64,000 nucleotides of DNA from Bacillus subtilis (GCF_008764245.1 NZ_VTQV01000013.1:25264-89263); one strand, 5' to 3'. Positions 25,313 through 34,078 are shown, counted from the stretch's first letter. The notes: generated by a model from the letters alone, not told the origin. A program made the numbers and translations.

Positions 25313-26650
25313 TTACTCTTTTGCTTTTTGTTGCTTCACAAGCTCTTCCATCTCTTCTTCATATTGACGTAAATATTCATTGACATCTTTACCGGAATTG
25401 GCGAATTCTTGGAATTCACCCCATGGGATACTACCGTATTTCGCCGGGTTATCCGGTCCTGTTGCATAGCCGTTTGCGAACAAGGATTCAAGATGTTTAT
25501 CACTTATCTCTGGCTTCCCTTCACCAAACACAGCTTGCACATCAGGATTTACCAAAATGGAAGTTTCACCCTGTTTAGATTTTTCCATTTGTACTTCATC
25601 AGACAGGAGATACTCAATCATCTTCATAATCAATTCTTTATGCTCACTCGGTTCTGTGATAGCAAAACCACCAGCGTTTGGTTGCGGATTCAATCCTTCA
25701 TACCCTTCCCAAACCGGATAAGTGGCGATATCGATATTATCTTTTTCAACCCAACCCCAATTCGTTCCCGACGGAGCCATTGCTACATTATCCTTACCAA
25801 ATTCAGCACCCCAGTTCATAAGTAAGCTACCTGGTTCCTCTGTTGGGTAATTACCGGGAATTGAAATTGTATCTTCAATCATTTGAAAAAATCTTTTGTA
25901 GGCGTCATTCCCAGAAATATTCACTTCATCTGTCTCGGGATCAACAGCTTGTGTGCTAAATTGTGTCCAAGCGTCATAGGGCACATCGAGATCTAGGCCG
26001 CGATATTCCACCCCATTTCTTTCACCTGTTAAGTCTTTTGCCAGTTCGACAACTTCTTCCCATGTCATCCCGTCTTCTGGATAATCTACTCCAAAAGTAT
26101 CAAATACATCTTTATTATAGTGTAAAGCAAAAGTAGGTCGGGAATTCGGGATAATCAGAAGTCCCATTTCATCATTTGGATCTTGTCTACGTGCATACTC
26201 GACAATGGATGGCTCAAGGCGAGATAAATCAAAGCCCGTTTTTTCAATTACCTCATCCATATTATAGGCTAGGCCAAGATTTTCCAAGAAATTCGTATGT
26301 GTAAGTTTCGGCATTGTCAAAACATCAGGTGACTTATCAGCTGCAATCACATCTTCCAATGTTTCTGGATGGTCAGTTGTCGCGTCTTGAACCTCAATGG
26401 TAACATTCGGAAACTTTTCCTTTAACAGATCCCCATAACTTTCCATAAAGGGTTCCTCCCCTCCTTGATGGGCCCAGCGAATGGTGACTGGCTCGGTGTT
26501 TTCATCCTCGTCTTTTGCTTGCTCATTCCCTGCGCCGTCTTTATCAGCTTCCCCTTCTGTAGGCGTAGAAGAATTACTGCACGCCGCCATAATGGCAAAC
26601 ATACAGCCAATGACAACAAATAATACTAGTAATTTACTTTTCTCTCTCAT
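25313..26650 (-). CDS. Extracellular solute-binding lipoprotein, sugar ABC type
   Basis: 445-residue family 1 binding protein. It has a lipoprotein signal peptide with the lipobox MAAC (Cys24), then an acidic linker, then the periplasmic-binding fold: TIRWAHQGGEEPFMESYGDLL, GLLIIPNSRPTFALHYNKDVFD, GMTWEEVVELAKDLT and NAGGFAITEPSEHKELI are typical of sugar-binding subunits. No permease or ATPase is adjacent. The nearest permeases without a binding protein of their own are the pair at 32220-34077, and an MsmX-like ATPase lies at 43487. The GntR/LacI gene directly upstream probably controls it. Confidence 0.88.
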   Translation of the reverse strand: MREKSKLLVLFVVIGCMFAIMAACSNSSTPTEGEADKDGAGNEQAKDEDENTEPVTIRWAHQGGEEPFMESYGDLLKEKFPNVTIEVQDATTDHPETLEDVIAADKSPDVLTMPKLTHTNFLENLGLAYNMDEVIEKTGFDLSRLEPSIVEYARRQDPNDEMGLLIIPNSRPTFALHYNKDVFDTFGVDYPEDGMTWEEVVELAKDLTGERNGVEYRGLDLDVPYDAWTQFSTQAVDPETDEVNISGNDAYKRFFQMIEDTISIPGNYPTEEPGSLLMNWGAEFGKDNVAMAPSGTNWGWVEKDNIDIATYPVWEGYEGLNPQPNAGGFAITEPSEHKELIMKMIEYLLSDEVQMEKSKQGETSILVNPDVQAVFGEGKPEISDKHLESLFANGYATGPDNPAKYGSIPWGEFQEFANSGKDVNEYLRQYEEEMEELVKQQKAKE

Positions 26651-26780
26651 GTTTGTTCCCCCTTATTATATTTTTTCTAGGATATTAACTATTCATAATA
26701 TTAAAAATACAAAACTTCTTCTTTCCAAATATTCTATTATGTTATTGATCGTACCAATTAATCTATGCTTCCTAAACTTT

Positions 26781-27869
26781 CTAAACAAAAGCTTTTTTAC
26801 CTTCTTGTTCATACGGCTTATTTGCCTGATCATCGATATGTACAGGCACAATGATTTGTTGGACTTTTTTTTCGTTTTTGAATTGTGATTGCAAAACTTC
26901 GACGGCAAGTTCCCCCATTTGCACCGAATCTTGTTTAGCCGTCCAAATTGGGTAGAGATCCAATTCGCGTCCCTGGTCAAAGGAGGCGATAGAAAATTCT
27001 TCTGGGATTTGCTGATGAAGTCTTTTGGCCGCTTGATAGGCAATTTTTCCAGCATGAGCGTTCATCGCAAATATACCTGATATATCGGGATTTGCCTGTA
27101 AAAACTCAGTTGCTTTTTCTACAGCATTCTCCTGAAGAATGTCTGTAAACCAAGCCGAACGGTCAATAGGTATCTTAGCTTCTTCCAAGGCTTGTTCAAA
27201 TCCTTTTATTCTATCTTCAACGGTAATCGTTGCAAAATTAGGTGCCGTAAACAAACCAATCTTTTGGTGGTGCTCGCAAAGTCTTTTGGTCAATTGATAG
27301 GCACCTGTGACATTATCAGAATAGACAGCGGATGTTTCAATTCCCTTGAGATAACGATCTAGTAAAACCAATGGGAAACCGTCCAATGTGAGACGGAGGA
27401 TCTCTTCGTTATATACCTGATCATCAACAGGAAAAATGATTAATCCTTTTACACCTATTTTTAACATCATCTTTATCGCATTTTTTTCGGTCTCACTATT
27501 ATGATGTGATTGTTTCAGTATTAATCCATATCCGATTGAATTGACAGCGGTTTCAATACTAGCTAAAATTTGAGCTGAATGCTGTTCAACGACCTCTGGC
27601 ATAATCAAACCAATAAGCGGGATATCAATTTTGGCTTCCCCGTATTTTTCTTTTCCTGCGTCTCCGGGAGGTTCAGCGACAAAGGTTCCTTTTCCTGGAA
27701 TTCTATAGGCTTTCCCATCTCCTACAAGTTTGATAAGTGCATTTTTTGATGTAATCCGGCTTACATTGAACTGTTTAGCTAACTCTGCCTCTGAAGGTAG
27801 TCGATCATGCGTTTTGTATACACCCTCTTCCATTTTTTTCTCTAAAAATTGACTGATCTTGATATACAA
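26781..27869 (-). CDS. GntR-type HTH fused to LacI-type sensor domain (AraR-like regulator)
   Basis: 362 residues. The N-terminal GntR winged helix (about 1-70) has LPSEAELAKQFNVSRITSKNAL and GKAYRIPGKGTFV. Residues about 80-350 form a periplasmic-binding-like LacI domain (IGLIMPEVVEQHSAQIL, IFPVDDQ, FPLVLLDRY, SIASFDQG). This is the AraR architecture: a repressor released by a sugar. Its neighbours suggest control of the binding protein at 25313. The start has a weak ribosome site. The last residues are Lys-rich. The inducing sugar cannot be told from sequence. Confidence 0.85.
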   Translation of the reverse strand: MYIKISQFLEKKMEEGVYKTHDRLPSEAELAKQFNVSRITSKNALIKLVGDGKAYRIPGKGTFVAEPPGDAGKEKYGEAKIDIPLIGLIMPEVVEQHSAQILASIETAVNSIGYGLILKQSHHNSETEKNAIKMMLKIGVKGLIIFPVDDQVYNEEILRLTLDGFPLVLLDRYLKGIETSAVYSDNVTGAYQLTKRLCEHHQKIGLFTAPNFATITVEDRIKGFEQALEEAKIPIDRSAWFTDILQENAVEKATEFLQANPDISGIFAMNAHAGKIAYQAAKRLHQQIPEEFSIASFDQGRELDLYPIWTAKQDSVQMGELAVEVLQSQFKNEKKVQQIIVPVHIDDQANKPYEQEGKKAFV

Positions 27870-27927
27870 AGGTTTTTTATTGCTAATTCACAATCCCCCC
27901 TTTTATCCAAATCCAAGTATATCAGGT

Positions 27928-27943
27928 AGTATCCGGAAATACT
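27928..27943. promoter_or_regulatory. Possible autoregulatory operator of the GntR/LacI gene
   Basis: AGTATCCGGAAATACT is an inverted repeat (AGTAT...ATACT) about 60 bases upstream of the regulator start. Confidence 0.45.
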
Positions 27944-27956
27944 GGATATATTAATA

Positions 27957-27995
27957 ATATAAGCGCTTTCTATATTGTAGTCAAGCGCTTTCGAA
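27957..27995. promoter_or_regulatory. Two cre-like catabolite sites
   Basis: ATAAGCGCTTTCTA and TCAAGCGCTTTCGA both contain the AAGCGCTTTC core (reverse GAAAGCGCTT) of CcpA sites, 22 bases apart, upstream of the GntR/LacI gene. This fits carbon-catabolite control of the sugar genes. Confidence 0.55.
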
Positions 27996-27998
27996 AGA

Positions 27999-28141
27999 AA
28001 AGCGCAGGCGGCTGTTTAGGAGCGACAAGCACTTAGAAGGGGGATTTTTCTTTCCAGGTTCAGGGGGGATTTAGCGGAACATCAGCTAAAGGCGCGACGA
28101 CTATCGCAACACCTACGGAACTTACATCCTGCGAGTCTCTT
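27999..28141 (+). repeat. Dispersed intergenic repeat, copy 6 (family A, divergent)
   Basis: Starts GAAAAGCGCAGGCGGCTGTTTAG, contains AGCGACAAGC, ATCAGCTAAAGGCGCGACG and CGCAACACCTACGG with CTTACATCCTGCGAG. It fills much of the gap between the GntR/LacI gene and the toxin-antitoxin locus. Confidence 0.6.
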
Positions 28142-28205
28142 GCCCTTGTCGTCCGTAACTATACAACACAGTGAGTCTGAATGGCAATTACCTCTGTTTA
28201 GAATG

Positions 28206-28233
28206 TGTACAAACGTAATTTTTATGTTATAAT
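28206..28233 (+). promoter_or_regulatory. Promoter of the antitoxin RNA
   Basis: TGTACA (28206-28211), 16-base spacer, TATAAT (28228-28233), on the strand opposite to the toxin gene and pointing at its 3' end. Confidence 0.6.
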
Positions 28234-28239
28234 AAGCAT

Positions 28240-28385
28240 ATACAGGTTACAATTGCATACAATAAAAAAGACCGTCCATGCGGGAACATGGAACGGTCGC
28301 CAATAGACCGTCCCCGTCAAGAGGGGTTGGTAGCGAGATAAAATAATCCCTCACTTACCTGCTAGAGTGCATGAGGGATTATTTT
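28240..28385 (+). ncRNA. Antisense RNA antitoxin of a type I toxin-antitoxin pair
   Basis: About 145 nt from the promoter at 28206-28233 to the shared hairpin at 28342-28383. The 5' part folds into GACCGTCCATG...CATGGAACGGTC, followed by a second GACCGTCCCC segment. The 3' part is complementary to the 3' end of the toxin mRNA, including its last codons and terminator. This tail-to-tail overlap is the arrangement of TxpA/RatA and BsrG/SR4 in B. subtilis. Confidence 0.65.
28342..28383. terminator. Bidirectional terminator shared by toxin and antitoxin
   Basis: AATAATCCCTCA...TGAGGGATTATT stem; A and T runs on either side make it work on both strands. Confidence 0.8.
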
Positions 28386-28465
28386 TTATGGTTTTTATCA
28401 GAAACGATAAACGCCACTAACATCCCAAAGGATATCATGAGCGTTAACGCACTAACAATGTCCAT
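28379..28465 (-). CDS. Type I toxin, small holin-like membrane peptide
   Basis: 28 residues: MDIVSALTLMISFGMLVAFIV followed by SDKNHKK. The LTLMISFGMLVA core with a basic tail is the pattern of the putative holin-like toxins and TxpA/BsrG relatives. GGGAGGTG lies before the ATG inside a sequence that can fold (CTTCCCGGGAG), which would hide the ribosome site as in known type I toxins. A minus-strand TATAAT at 28571-28566 could start the mRNA. The stop codon lies in the shared terminator and an antisense RNA covers the 3' end. Expected to depolarise or disturb the membrane when unrepressed. Confidence 0.75.
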   Translation of the reverse strand: MDIVSALTLMISFGMLVAFIVSDKNHKK

Positions 28466-28654
28466 TGGCAACACCTCCCTCCCGGGAAGTCTCCCATCCG
28501 AAGACTTACGGCAGAGCAACAGTGCTACCAAATTCCCTCATGCAAAGCCGATCTATTGTTCTTATATTATAACATAATTAAAATGATAAATGGGCCTATT
28601 CCTCTAATAAATATAAGCCGGAAATAGTTCATGGCTCTTTAAAATTTGTCTAGT

Positions 28655-28887
28655 GTGGGATCTAGCGCAAGCCACGTAGCGACTAGAAAACTTTAGGTGC
28701 CTGCTTGCAAGTGAACATCGATTTCCCCATCTCGTATAGTATGGATCGTCAAAAGGTACCACGTCCCGTGCAACGTCGCCCCACCCGTTTCCTATGGCGA
28801 AAGTTTGTCCGAAGGACCACAGGATGTAGGTCAGAACGGCGTGGCGATTGGTGTCGCGTCATTAGCCATTCATCCATCTCAAGATGC
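28655..28887 (-). repeat. Composite intergenic repeat (families A and B)
   Basis: Left part (28655-28720): GCGACTAGAAAACTTTAGG with TGCCTGCTTGC, matching the element at 32034 (family B). Right part (28815-28880), read on minus: GGATGAATGGCTAATGACG, then CGCCACGCCGTTCTGACC with TACATCCTGTGG (family A, copy 7). No real ORF; the open frame over it follows the repeat. Confidence 0.6.
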
Positions 28888-29667
28888 TTACGCTTTTGTT
28901 TCCCGAACATGCCATAGAATACACATCAGCACGGATTGAATCAATGTCATTAAATAGGCATATAAGAAAAGGACACAGATCACCATTGGGAAGGACCATC
29001 CTATATGCAGAACAAGGCTTAAACTGGAGGTGACGATATACATAATGATTACGACTGTAAGTGAAGGAAGAAATGATTTAAATAAATACTTTCTACTTAA
29101 TTTGAGTGCATCCGGTATATTTACGTTATCGATAACAATTGTAAACTCCAAATAAATAAACACAATTCGTAATACTATAAATGTGACCAGTGAAATAAAG
29201 GCACCGATATAGGGTAAAAATAACAGAAACAAGGCAGTCAAACCAATTCGTAATAATTGGACAATGATCTCAAGCAAGATAAATTGCAGCCAATATTTTT
29301 TGCCATCTTTTATAAATTGAACAAATGAATACTCTTCTTTTTTCACAATCCTATATAGGGAACGAATATATCCCCCTTGGAGAAAAGCTCCGAATAAGAG
29401 CATGATGATTAGAATAACTCCTAGAAAGGCCGTTTTTTCAACAGGTCCCGTTAAAAAAAAGAGATTATTCGCAAACAAGGGGATATTCGAAATATGACTA
29501 ATCGAAGGTAACCCCATTTCTAAAATAAGCTTAACAGAAACAAAAGCCTGTCCAAAAAAACCGATAAAATACAGCCCTAAAGTAAGTCCGATCAAATCAA
29601 ATAGGATTGGATAAATAAATATTGTCCAATGTTGATGAACTGCGCGAATTCCTTTAAATAGCCCCAT
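28888..29667 (-). CDS. Multi-span membrane protein, unknown function
   Basis: 259 residues with about six hydrophobic segments (near 16-40, 63-73, 79-100, 125-180 as two or three, 197-220, 225-250) and few charged loops. It resembles the loosely defined DUF975/GlpF-free membrane families of Firmicutes in its MGLFKGIRAVHQHW amphipathic start and GAFLQGGYIRSLYRIVKKEE loop, but I cannot assign a family. CGGAGG precedes the ATG. It overlaps the histidine-kinase gene by 14 bases and is the third gene of the two-component operon, so it may sense or act within the same envelope response. Confidence 0.7.
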   Translation of the reverse strand: MGLFKGIRAVHQHWTIFIYPILFDLIGLTLGLYFIGFFGQAFVSVKLILEMGLPSISHISNIPLFANNLFFLTGPVEKTAFLGVILIIMLLFGAFLQGGYIRSLYRIVKKEEYSFVQFIKDGKKYWLQFILLEIIVQLLRIGLTALFLLFLPYIGAFISLVTFIVLRIVFIYLEFTIVIDNVNIPDALKLSRKYLFKSFLPSLTVVIIMYIVTSSLSLVLHIGWSFPMVICVLFLYAYLMTLIQSVLMCILWHVRETKA

Positions 29668-31066
29668 GTAATGCCTCCGTTTTGTCGTGTTGATCTTTTA
29701 CTGAAACGAGATGATTATCAATTGGAATCTTGACCCAAAATCTAGAACCCTTTTCAAGTTCACTTTCTACGCCAATTTCTCCCCCATGGGCATGGACTAG
29801 AGCCTTTGATATACTTAACCCTATCCCCGAACCACCATAATCACGTGATCTTGATTTATCAATTCGGTAAAAGCGGTTAAACACAAAAGGTAGTTCATCC
29901 TCTGAAATACCAATCCCGTTATCTTGACAATAAAAAGTAAAATCATCTTCACCAATTTCAAATTCCAACCAAACTTCTCCACCTGGTGGTGTATATTTAA
30001 GCGCGTTTGAAATAATATTTGTGATCACCTGAATCATTCGATCAGGATCAATATAAGCGGTACAAGGAGTATTCGGGTTTACGAAATGCATTTGGATCTG
30101 CCGTTGTTTGGCAATAAATAAAAAGCCATCGTATACCCCTTTCACTAAATAAACTAAGTTCACCTTTTTAATATTTAGCTTAAACCTTGCTCCTTCTGCC
30201 TCCGATAATTGTTGAACGTTATGAATCAATCTTGAGAATCTTTCGACTTCTTCATAAATATCTTGTAAATTTTTATCGGTTTTTGGGTAAACCCCATCAA
30301 TAATTGCTTCCAGACGGGTTAAAACAGAAGTAAGCGGTGTCCGCAATTCATGAGTTAAATCCTCCATCATCTGTTTTCGCCAATTTTCAAGATTACTAAA
30401 TTCAATTAACAGACTATTGGTGCTATCAATTAATTGCTTTACTTCCTCTGTTCCCTGACGCGGAACAAATTCTTCCCGGTTTCCCTTCAATATCTTCGCC
30501 GCATACTTGGCAGCGCCTTTCAATGGTTCTGCATAATATTTTGCAATCATAAAACTAATGAGAAGGACAAGAAGCCCTATGCTTAATAAAATATAACGCT
30601 GTTGATCTTTTAATTTCTTTTCAAGCGTAAAGATCGCCGGTGAACTCAAATCCTGATCCATATCAAAATAAGCTCGTAAATAGCCCAGTGTCTGACCGTC
30701 TTTCACAACTGGTAATTCCACAGAATAGGGATTAGTAAGTTCAAGATGGCTTAATCCATTTTTATAAATAATCTTATGCATGTCCTCACTAACAAACTCT
30801 ACCGGAGTACCAAATTCCTTAGCCATTTTATGAAAAAGCACTTCATTTTCGAAAGTATATTCCTCTTGACTTAAACCTGTTCGAAAAACATAACTCATTT
30901 GATACATCTTTTCAGTAAAATATTGCTGTTTATATTCTATTAAAGCCAGTTTTGTACTGAAATAAAGAGCCAAATAGATACCGAGTATTGTGAAAAACAC
31001 GACAGAGGCAATGATCATAAACATTGATACTTGTGCTTTTTTAAAAAAAGCGAGTATTGCGTTCAT
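29654..31066 (-). CDS. Two-component sensor histidine kinase, membrane-bound
   Basis: 470 residues: membrane span 1 (about 12-36), an extracytoplasmic sensor region (about 37-157), span 2 (about 158-177), a HAMP linker, then HisKA with the phospho-accepting His239 in EDLTHELRTPLTS and an HATPase domain with N box IISNALKYTPPGG, G1 CQDNGIGISEDELP and G2 YGGSGIGLSISKALVHAHGG. It overlaps its response regulator by 4 bases. The sensor region is unlike the short BceS-type and unlike PhoR PAS kinases I can recall; the signal is unknown. It lies next to the large ABC operon. Confidence 0.92.
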   Translation of the reverse strand: MNAILAFFKKAQVSMFMIIASVVFFTILGIYLALYFSTKLALIEYKQQYFTEKMYQMSYVFRTGLSQEEYTFENEVLFHKMAKEFGTPVEFVSEDMHKIIYKNGLSHLELTNPYSVELPVVKDGQTLGYLRAYFDMDQDLSSPAIFTLEKKLKDQQRYILLSIGLLVLLISFMIAKYYAEPLKGAAKYAAKILKGNREEFVPRQGTEEVKQLIDSTNSLLIEFSNLENWRKQMMEDLTHELRTPLTSVLTRLEAIIDGVYPKTDKNLQDIYEEVERFSRLIHNVQQLSEAEGARFKLNIKKVNLVYLVKGVYDGFLFIAKQRQIQMHFVNPNTPCTAYIDPDRMIQVITNIISNALKYTPPGGEVWLEFEIGEDDFTFYCQDNGIGISEDELPFVFNRFYRIDKSRSRDYGGSGIGLSISKALVHAHGGEIGVESELEKGSRFWVKIPIDNHLVSVKDQHDKTEALHGAI

Positions 31067-31764
31067 TTAGCCTGATCCAATATACAATTAAATCTGTAGC
31101 CGGCACCAATCTTTGTGACAATATATTTGGGCTCCTTTGGATCTTCCTCGATTTTTTTTCGTAAATTTTTAATATGAGTATCCATCGTTCGACCATCGCC
31201 AATATAGCGGTATCCTTGAACAATATACGATAAATCTTGACGACTAAAAAATCGCCCTGGCTTTTTTATTAAAGTATCCAATATTTTAAATTCGGTAGAG
31301 GTTAATTTCACAGCTTTGTTGTTTACTAGTACTTCTTGGGTTTCAAAGTTAACGACCAAACTGCCGTGATTAAAACGAAGAATGGTCTCTCTTTCCTTTG
31401 TAAACATTTTCATCCGTCTCAATAAAGCATGAATACGGGCTAGAACTTCCTTAATTCGAAATGGCTTGACAATATAATCGTCTGCACCTATATTTAGGCC
31501 ATTAATCATATCTTCTTCTCTTGACTTAGAGGAAATAATCATAATCGGCACATTGGAAGTTTGCCTAATTTCTTGACAAACAGCTTCTCCAGATAACTTA
31601 GGAATCATTAAATCTAGTAAAACCACGTCTACTTTAAATTTATTAAACAGCTTAAGCGCTTCCATTCCATCGCTAGAAATATAGACTTGCCAGCCTTCCT
31701 TTAAAAAGTACGATTTTAAAACATCACGGATCGATTCCTCGTCCTCTACAATTAAAATATTCAT
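31063..31764 (-). CDS. OmpR-family response regulator
   Basis: 233 residues starting at the second ATG (MNILIVEDEE), which is the right distance from AAAGG; the first ATG touches it. The receiver domain has the acidic pair in VEDEE, phospho-acceptor Asp in VVLLDLMIP (about residue 51), Ser in MIISSKSRE and Lys in VKPFRIKE. The winged-helix output domain follows (LTSTEFKILDTLIKKPGRFFSR... MDTHIKNLRKKIEEDP, ending KIGAGYRF). It is the first gene of the RR-kinase-membrane protein unit. Targets unknown; the big operon next door is a candidate. Confidence 0.92.
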   Translation of the reverse strand: MNILIVEDEESIRDVLKSYFLKEGWQVYISSDGMEALKLFNKFKVDVVLLDLMIPKLSGEAVCQEIRQTSNVPIMIISSKSREEDMINGLNIGADDYIVKPFRIKEVLARIHALLRRMKMFTKERETILRFNHGSLVVNFETQEVLVNNKAVKLTSTEFKILDTLIKKPGRFFSRQDLSYIVQGYRYIGDGRTMDTHIKNLRKKIEEDPKEPKYIVTKIGAGYRFNCILDQAK

Positions 31765-31973
31765 TTTCATCCATCCTTTTATATTGATATCAAAAAGTTA
31801 TAAAGATACCAGTAGATGCCGGTAATGTAACAATAGTGAAAGTGATGAATTGGAAAAAAAAGAAAGGTATGTACTATAAAATTACCATCTGAATACGATT
31901 ATGTCAATTTCATTTCAGAAAGCACAAAAGCATAGGTGTCATTCCGATCAAAAATTGTGACCATTACATAGTA

Positions 31974-32004
31974 AAACTCGCCTTCTAAAAATAAAGGCGA
32001 GTTT
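31974..32004 (-). terminator. Terminator at the end of the large ABC operon
   Basis: AAACTCGCCTT...AAGGCGAGTTT stem, T-rich on the minus strand, between the ABC operon and the two-component operon. Confidence 0.7.
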
Positions 32005-32012
32005 ATTCCGCT

Positions 32013-32219
32013 TTTCTTTGTCCTGCTCCAGCGCCCAGCGACTAGCAAACTTTCGGTGCCTGCTTGCGTAAGTCAACATCAGTTCGCCCTTCAGTGTCTA
32101 ACTGCAGGCGGTAGGGGCTCGAGGTCAAATAACTTGGAATCCAGGAAGGGAAAGAACGCCCTTCCAGATTCCAGAACATTTGCTTGTCGCCCCTGAACAA
32201 CCGCCTTCCGCTTTTCTTA
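32013..32219. repeat. Intergenic repeat element of about 200 bp (family B)
   Basis: Flanked by inverted CCGCTTTTCTTTG/CCTTCCGCTTTTCTT ends. It contains CTCCAGCGCCCAGCGACTAG, TTTCGGTGCCTGCTTGCG and GGGGCTCGAGGTCAAATAAC, sequences typical of REP-like elements widespread in Bacillus genomes; the first blocks recur at 28660. GGAATCC...GATTCC segments (near 32139 and 32165) form a stem. No gene. The 31765-31973 part of this gap holds only AT-rich sequence with the regulator's promoter. Confidence 0.6.
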
Positions 32220-33197
32220 TTACTCCACAAGTCCTGTTCTTTCTACTCCTTCGACAAAGTGGCGTTGGAAAATGGCAAAGATTAGTAATGGTGGAAGGAG
32301 CGATAGGAAGCTTGCTGCCATTTTTACTGCGCCAGCTTCGTATGATGACATTTGCTGCGATTCTACAAAACTTGTTATCACTCGATCTAATGACAGCATT
32401 TCACTAGCAAGCGGTAAATATTGTGAGTCTGTCAAAAACATTTTTGGTAAATAGGTATCGTTCCAAGTCCAAACGAATGAAAATAAGAACACAACTAAAA
32501 TGGCTGGCTTGGCGAGCGGAAGCATTACCCTTAAATAAAATTTAATGGCACTAGCTCCATCAATTTTAGCAGCTTCCTCCAGTTCTTTCGGCTGGGTCAT
32601 AAAGAACTGACGGAAAATAATGACGAACAGTGAGCCTTTTACCCCAAATCCTAATAACGATGGCACAATCAAGGTCACAAAACTATCATTTAACCCTAAT
32701 TTCGTATAGCCAATAATGGTTGGTAAGACGATTACTTGCGGTGGGATAATAAACGCCATAATCAATAGGCCAAATACTAATTTTTTAAATGGAAATTGCA
32801 GTCGGGCAAGGGCGTATCCCGCTAGCCCACATGTTATACAATGGAAGACAGCTGAACTCACTGCCACTACAAGGCTAATTGAAAAGGCCTGACCATAGTG
32901 CAAACTTTCCCAAGCGCGCACGAGATGCCCGAAATATAAATCAGTTGGAATCCAAGTAATGGTTGGATCAATTAAATCCTTTTCACTCATCACCATGTTG
33001 ACAATCATCTTCAGAATTGGATTTACATAAATATAGGAGGTCGCAATAAAAATCGTGTATAGAAAAGCTTTAAAAAGCAACCCTTCATTAACCTCTTTTC
33101 CTAAAATCACATATCTAACAGAGGTTAACTTTTGGTAAAAATAACGCTTGTTTTTTGGTCTATTATACTTTTTAACGGTTTCAATATTTGTACTCAT
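32220..33197 (-). CDS. ABC transporter permease, MalG/AraQ type (pair 2)
   Basis: 325 residues from the ATG at 33197 (MSTNIETVKKYNRP), which has AAAGGAGGG before it; an upstream in-frame ATG at 33227 has none. Six membrane segments. The EAA loop EEAAKIDGASAIKFYLRVMLPLAKP (about residues 225-250) binds the ATPase. The protein is a carbohydrate-uptake type 1 permease, inner half of a heterodimer with the gene at 33211. It has a longer cytoplasmic N-terminus than most (about 45 residues). Last gene of the eight-gene operon. Confidence 0.88.
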   Translation of the reverse strand: MSTNIETVKKYNRPKNKRYFYQKLTSVRYVILGKEVNEGLLFKAFLYTIFIATSYIYVNPILKMIVNMVMSEKDLIDPTITWIPTDLYFGHLVRAWESLHYGQAFSISLVVAVSSAVFHCITCGLAGYALARLQFPFKKLVFGLLIMAFIIPPQVIVLPTIIGYTKLGLNDSFVTLIVPSLLGFGVKGSLFVIIFRQFFMTQPKELEEAAKIDGASAIKFYLRVMLPLAKPAILVVFLFSFVWTWNDTYLPKMFLTDSQYLPLASEMLSLDRVITSFVESQQMSSYEAGAVKMAASFLSLLPPLLIFAIFQRHFVEGVERTGLVE

Positions 33198-33210
33198 TGA
33201 CGGCCCTCCT

Positions 33211-34077
33211 TTAACGTCTTGCGGCATTTTGTTTTTTCGTAATCCTTACAAAAATGAACATCACAATTAATAAGAAAATGACAATAATCAAGAAATAGAT
33301 CCATGCAAGTGCACTGCTATACCCGTAATTACCCGTCCCAATTAAATCGATAATGGGATTAAATGGGAAGGTGAACATATCAACAACCGTATAAATCAAA
33401 TTTAGGAAAATAAAAGGGGACATGGCAGGTAAGGTTATTTTCCAAAAAACCTCCCAGGGATTTGCCCCATCTATCCGTGCAGATTCATAGGCTGAATTCG
33501 GGATCGTTTGCCGTCCCGCCAAGAAAATTAGGATTTGCACACCGGAATACCATAATACCAACACAAAGCGATTTAATAAGGTTTTTACAGGCTGTGCCCA
33601 TGAGCTATCCCCTAAAAAAGTATCCAAATATCCTCCAAGTGCAAATTTTTCTAAAAAGCCTAAGCTCCCCTCTCCTTGATTGACAAATTCTGTTAAAAGG
33701 TACCCGGTTGTAAAAATAACGGGAAGGAAAAAGATCGCCCGAAAAAGAAATCTTCCGTGTAGCTTCTGATTTAATAGAATCGCAATCATAAGAGAAAAAA
33801 TTAGGATGATTGGGATCATTAATACAACTTCTTGGAAATAAGGAATTAATTGATCATAGAACTCGGAACTGTTAAACAGGATTTCTCGATAATAACCGAC
33901 ACCATTAAAGTCGTATTGCATCCCCCCAGGAAGGATTTTCACTTTATGAAAACTCATATAAAATGAAAATCCTAACGGGAAAGCTAGAAATATTAGGAAT
34001 CCTAGCAACCAGGGTGCGATAAATAAGCTCCCTTCTAAATTACGGGCAACCTTTGCGTTCATCCTCCTTTTCTTCAT
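33211..34077 (-). CDS. ABC transporter permease, MalF/LplB type (pair 2)
   Basis: 288 residues, six membrane segments, starting with a basic head (MKKRRMNAKVARNLEGSLFI) that leads into APWLLGFLIFLAFPLGFSFY, typical for sugar ABC permeases. The EAA loop is YESARIDGANPWEVFWKITLPAMSP (about 195-220). It starts one base after the DUF5696-like gene, and pairs with the permease at 32220. This second pair has no adjacent binding protein, unlike pair 1. Confidence 0.88.
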   Translation of the reverse strand: MKKRRMNAKVARNLEGSLFIAPWLLGFLIFLAFPLGFSFYMSFHKVKILPGGMQYDFNGVGYYREILFNSSEFYDQLIPYFQEVVLMIPIILIFSLMIAILLNQKLHGRFLFRAIFFLPVIFTTGYLLTEFVNQGEGSLGFLEKFALGGYLDTFLGDSSWAQPVKTLLNRFVLVLWYSGVQILIFLAGRQTIPNSAYESARIDGANPWEVFWKITLPAMSPFIFLNLIYTVVDMFTFPFNPIIDLIGTGNYGYSSALAWIYFLIIVIFLLIVMFIFVRITKKQNAARR

Positions 34078-34078
34078 A

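Noticed and set aside
28705..28917. 70-codon frame in the intergenic region before the six-span protein
   Set aside because: It follows the composite repeat (families A and B) and has an Arg-rich, repeat-derived sequence.
32042..32230. 62-codon frame on the minus strand
   Set aside because: It lies entirely in the REP-like element of family B.
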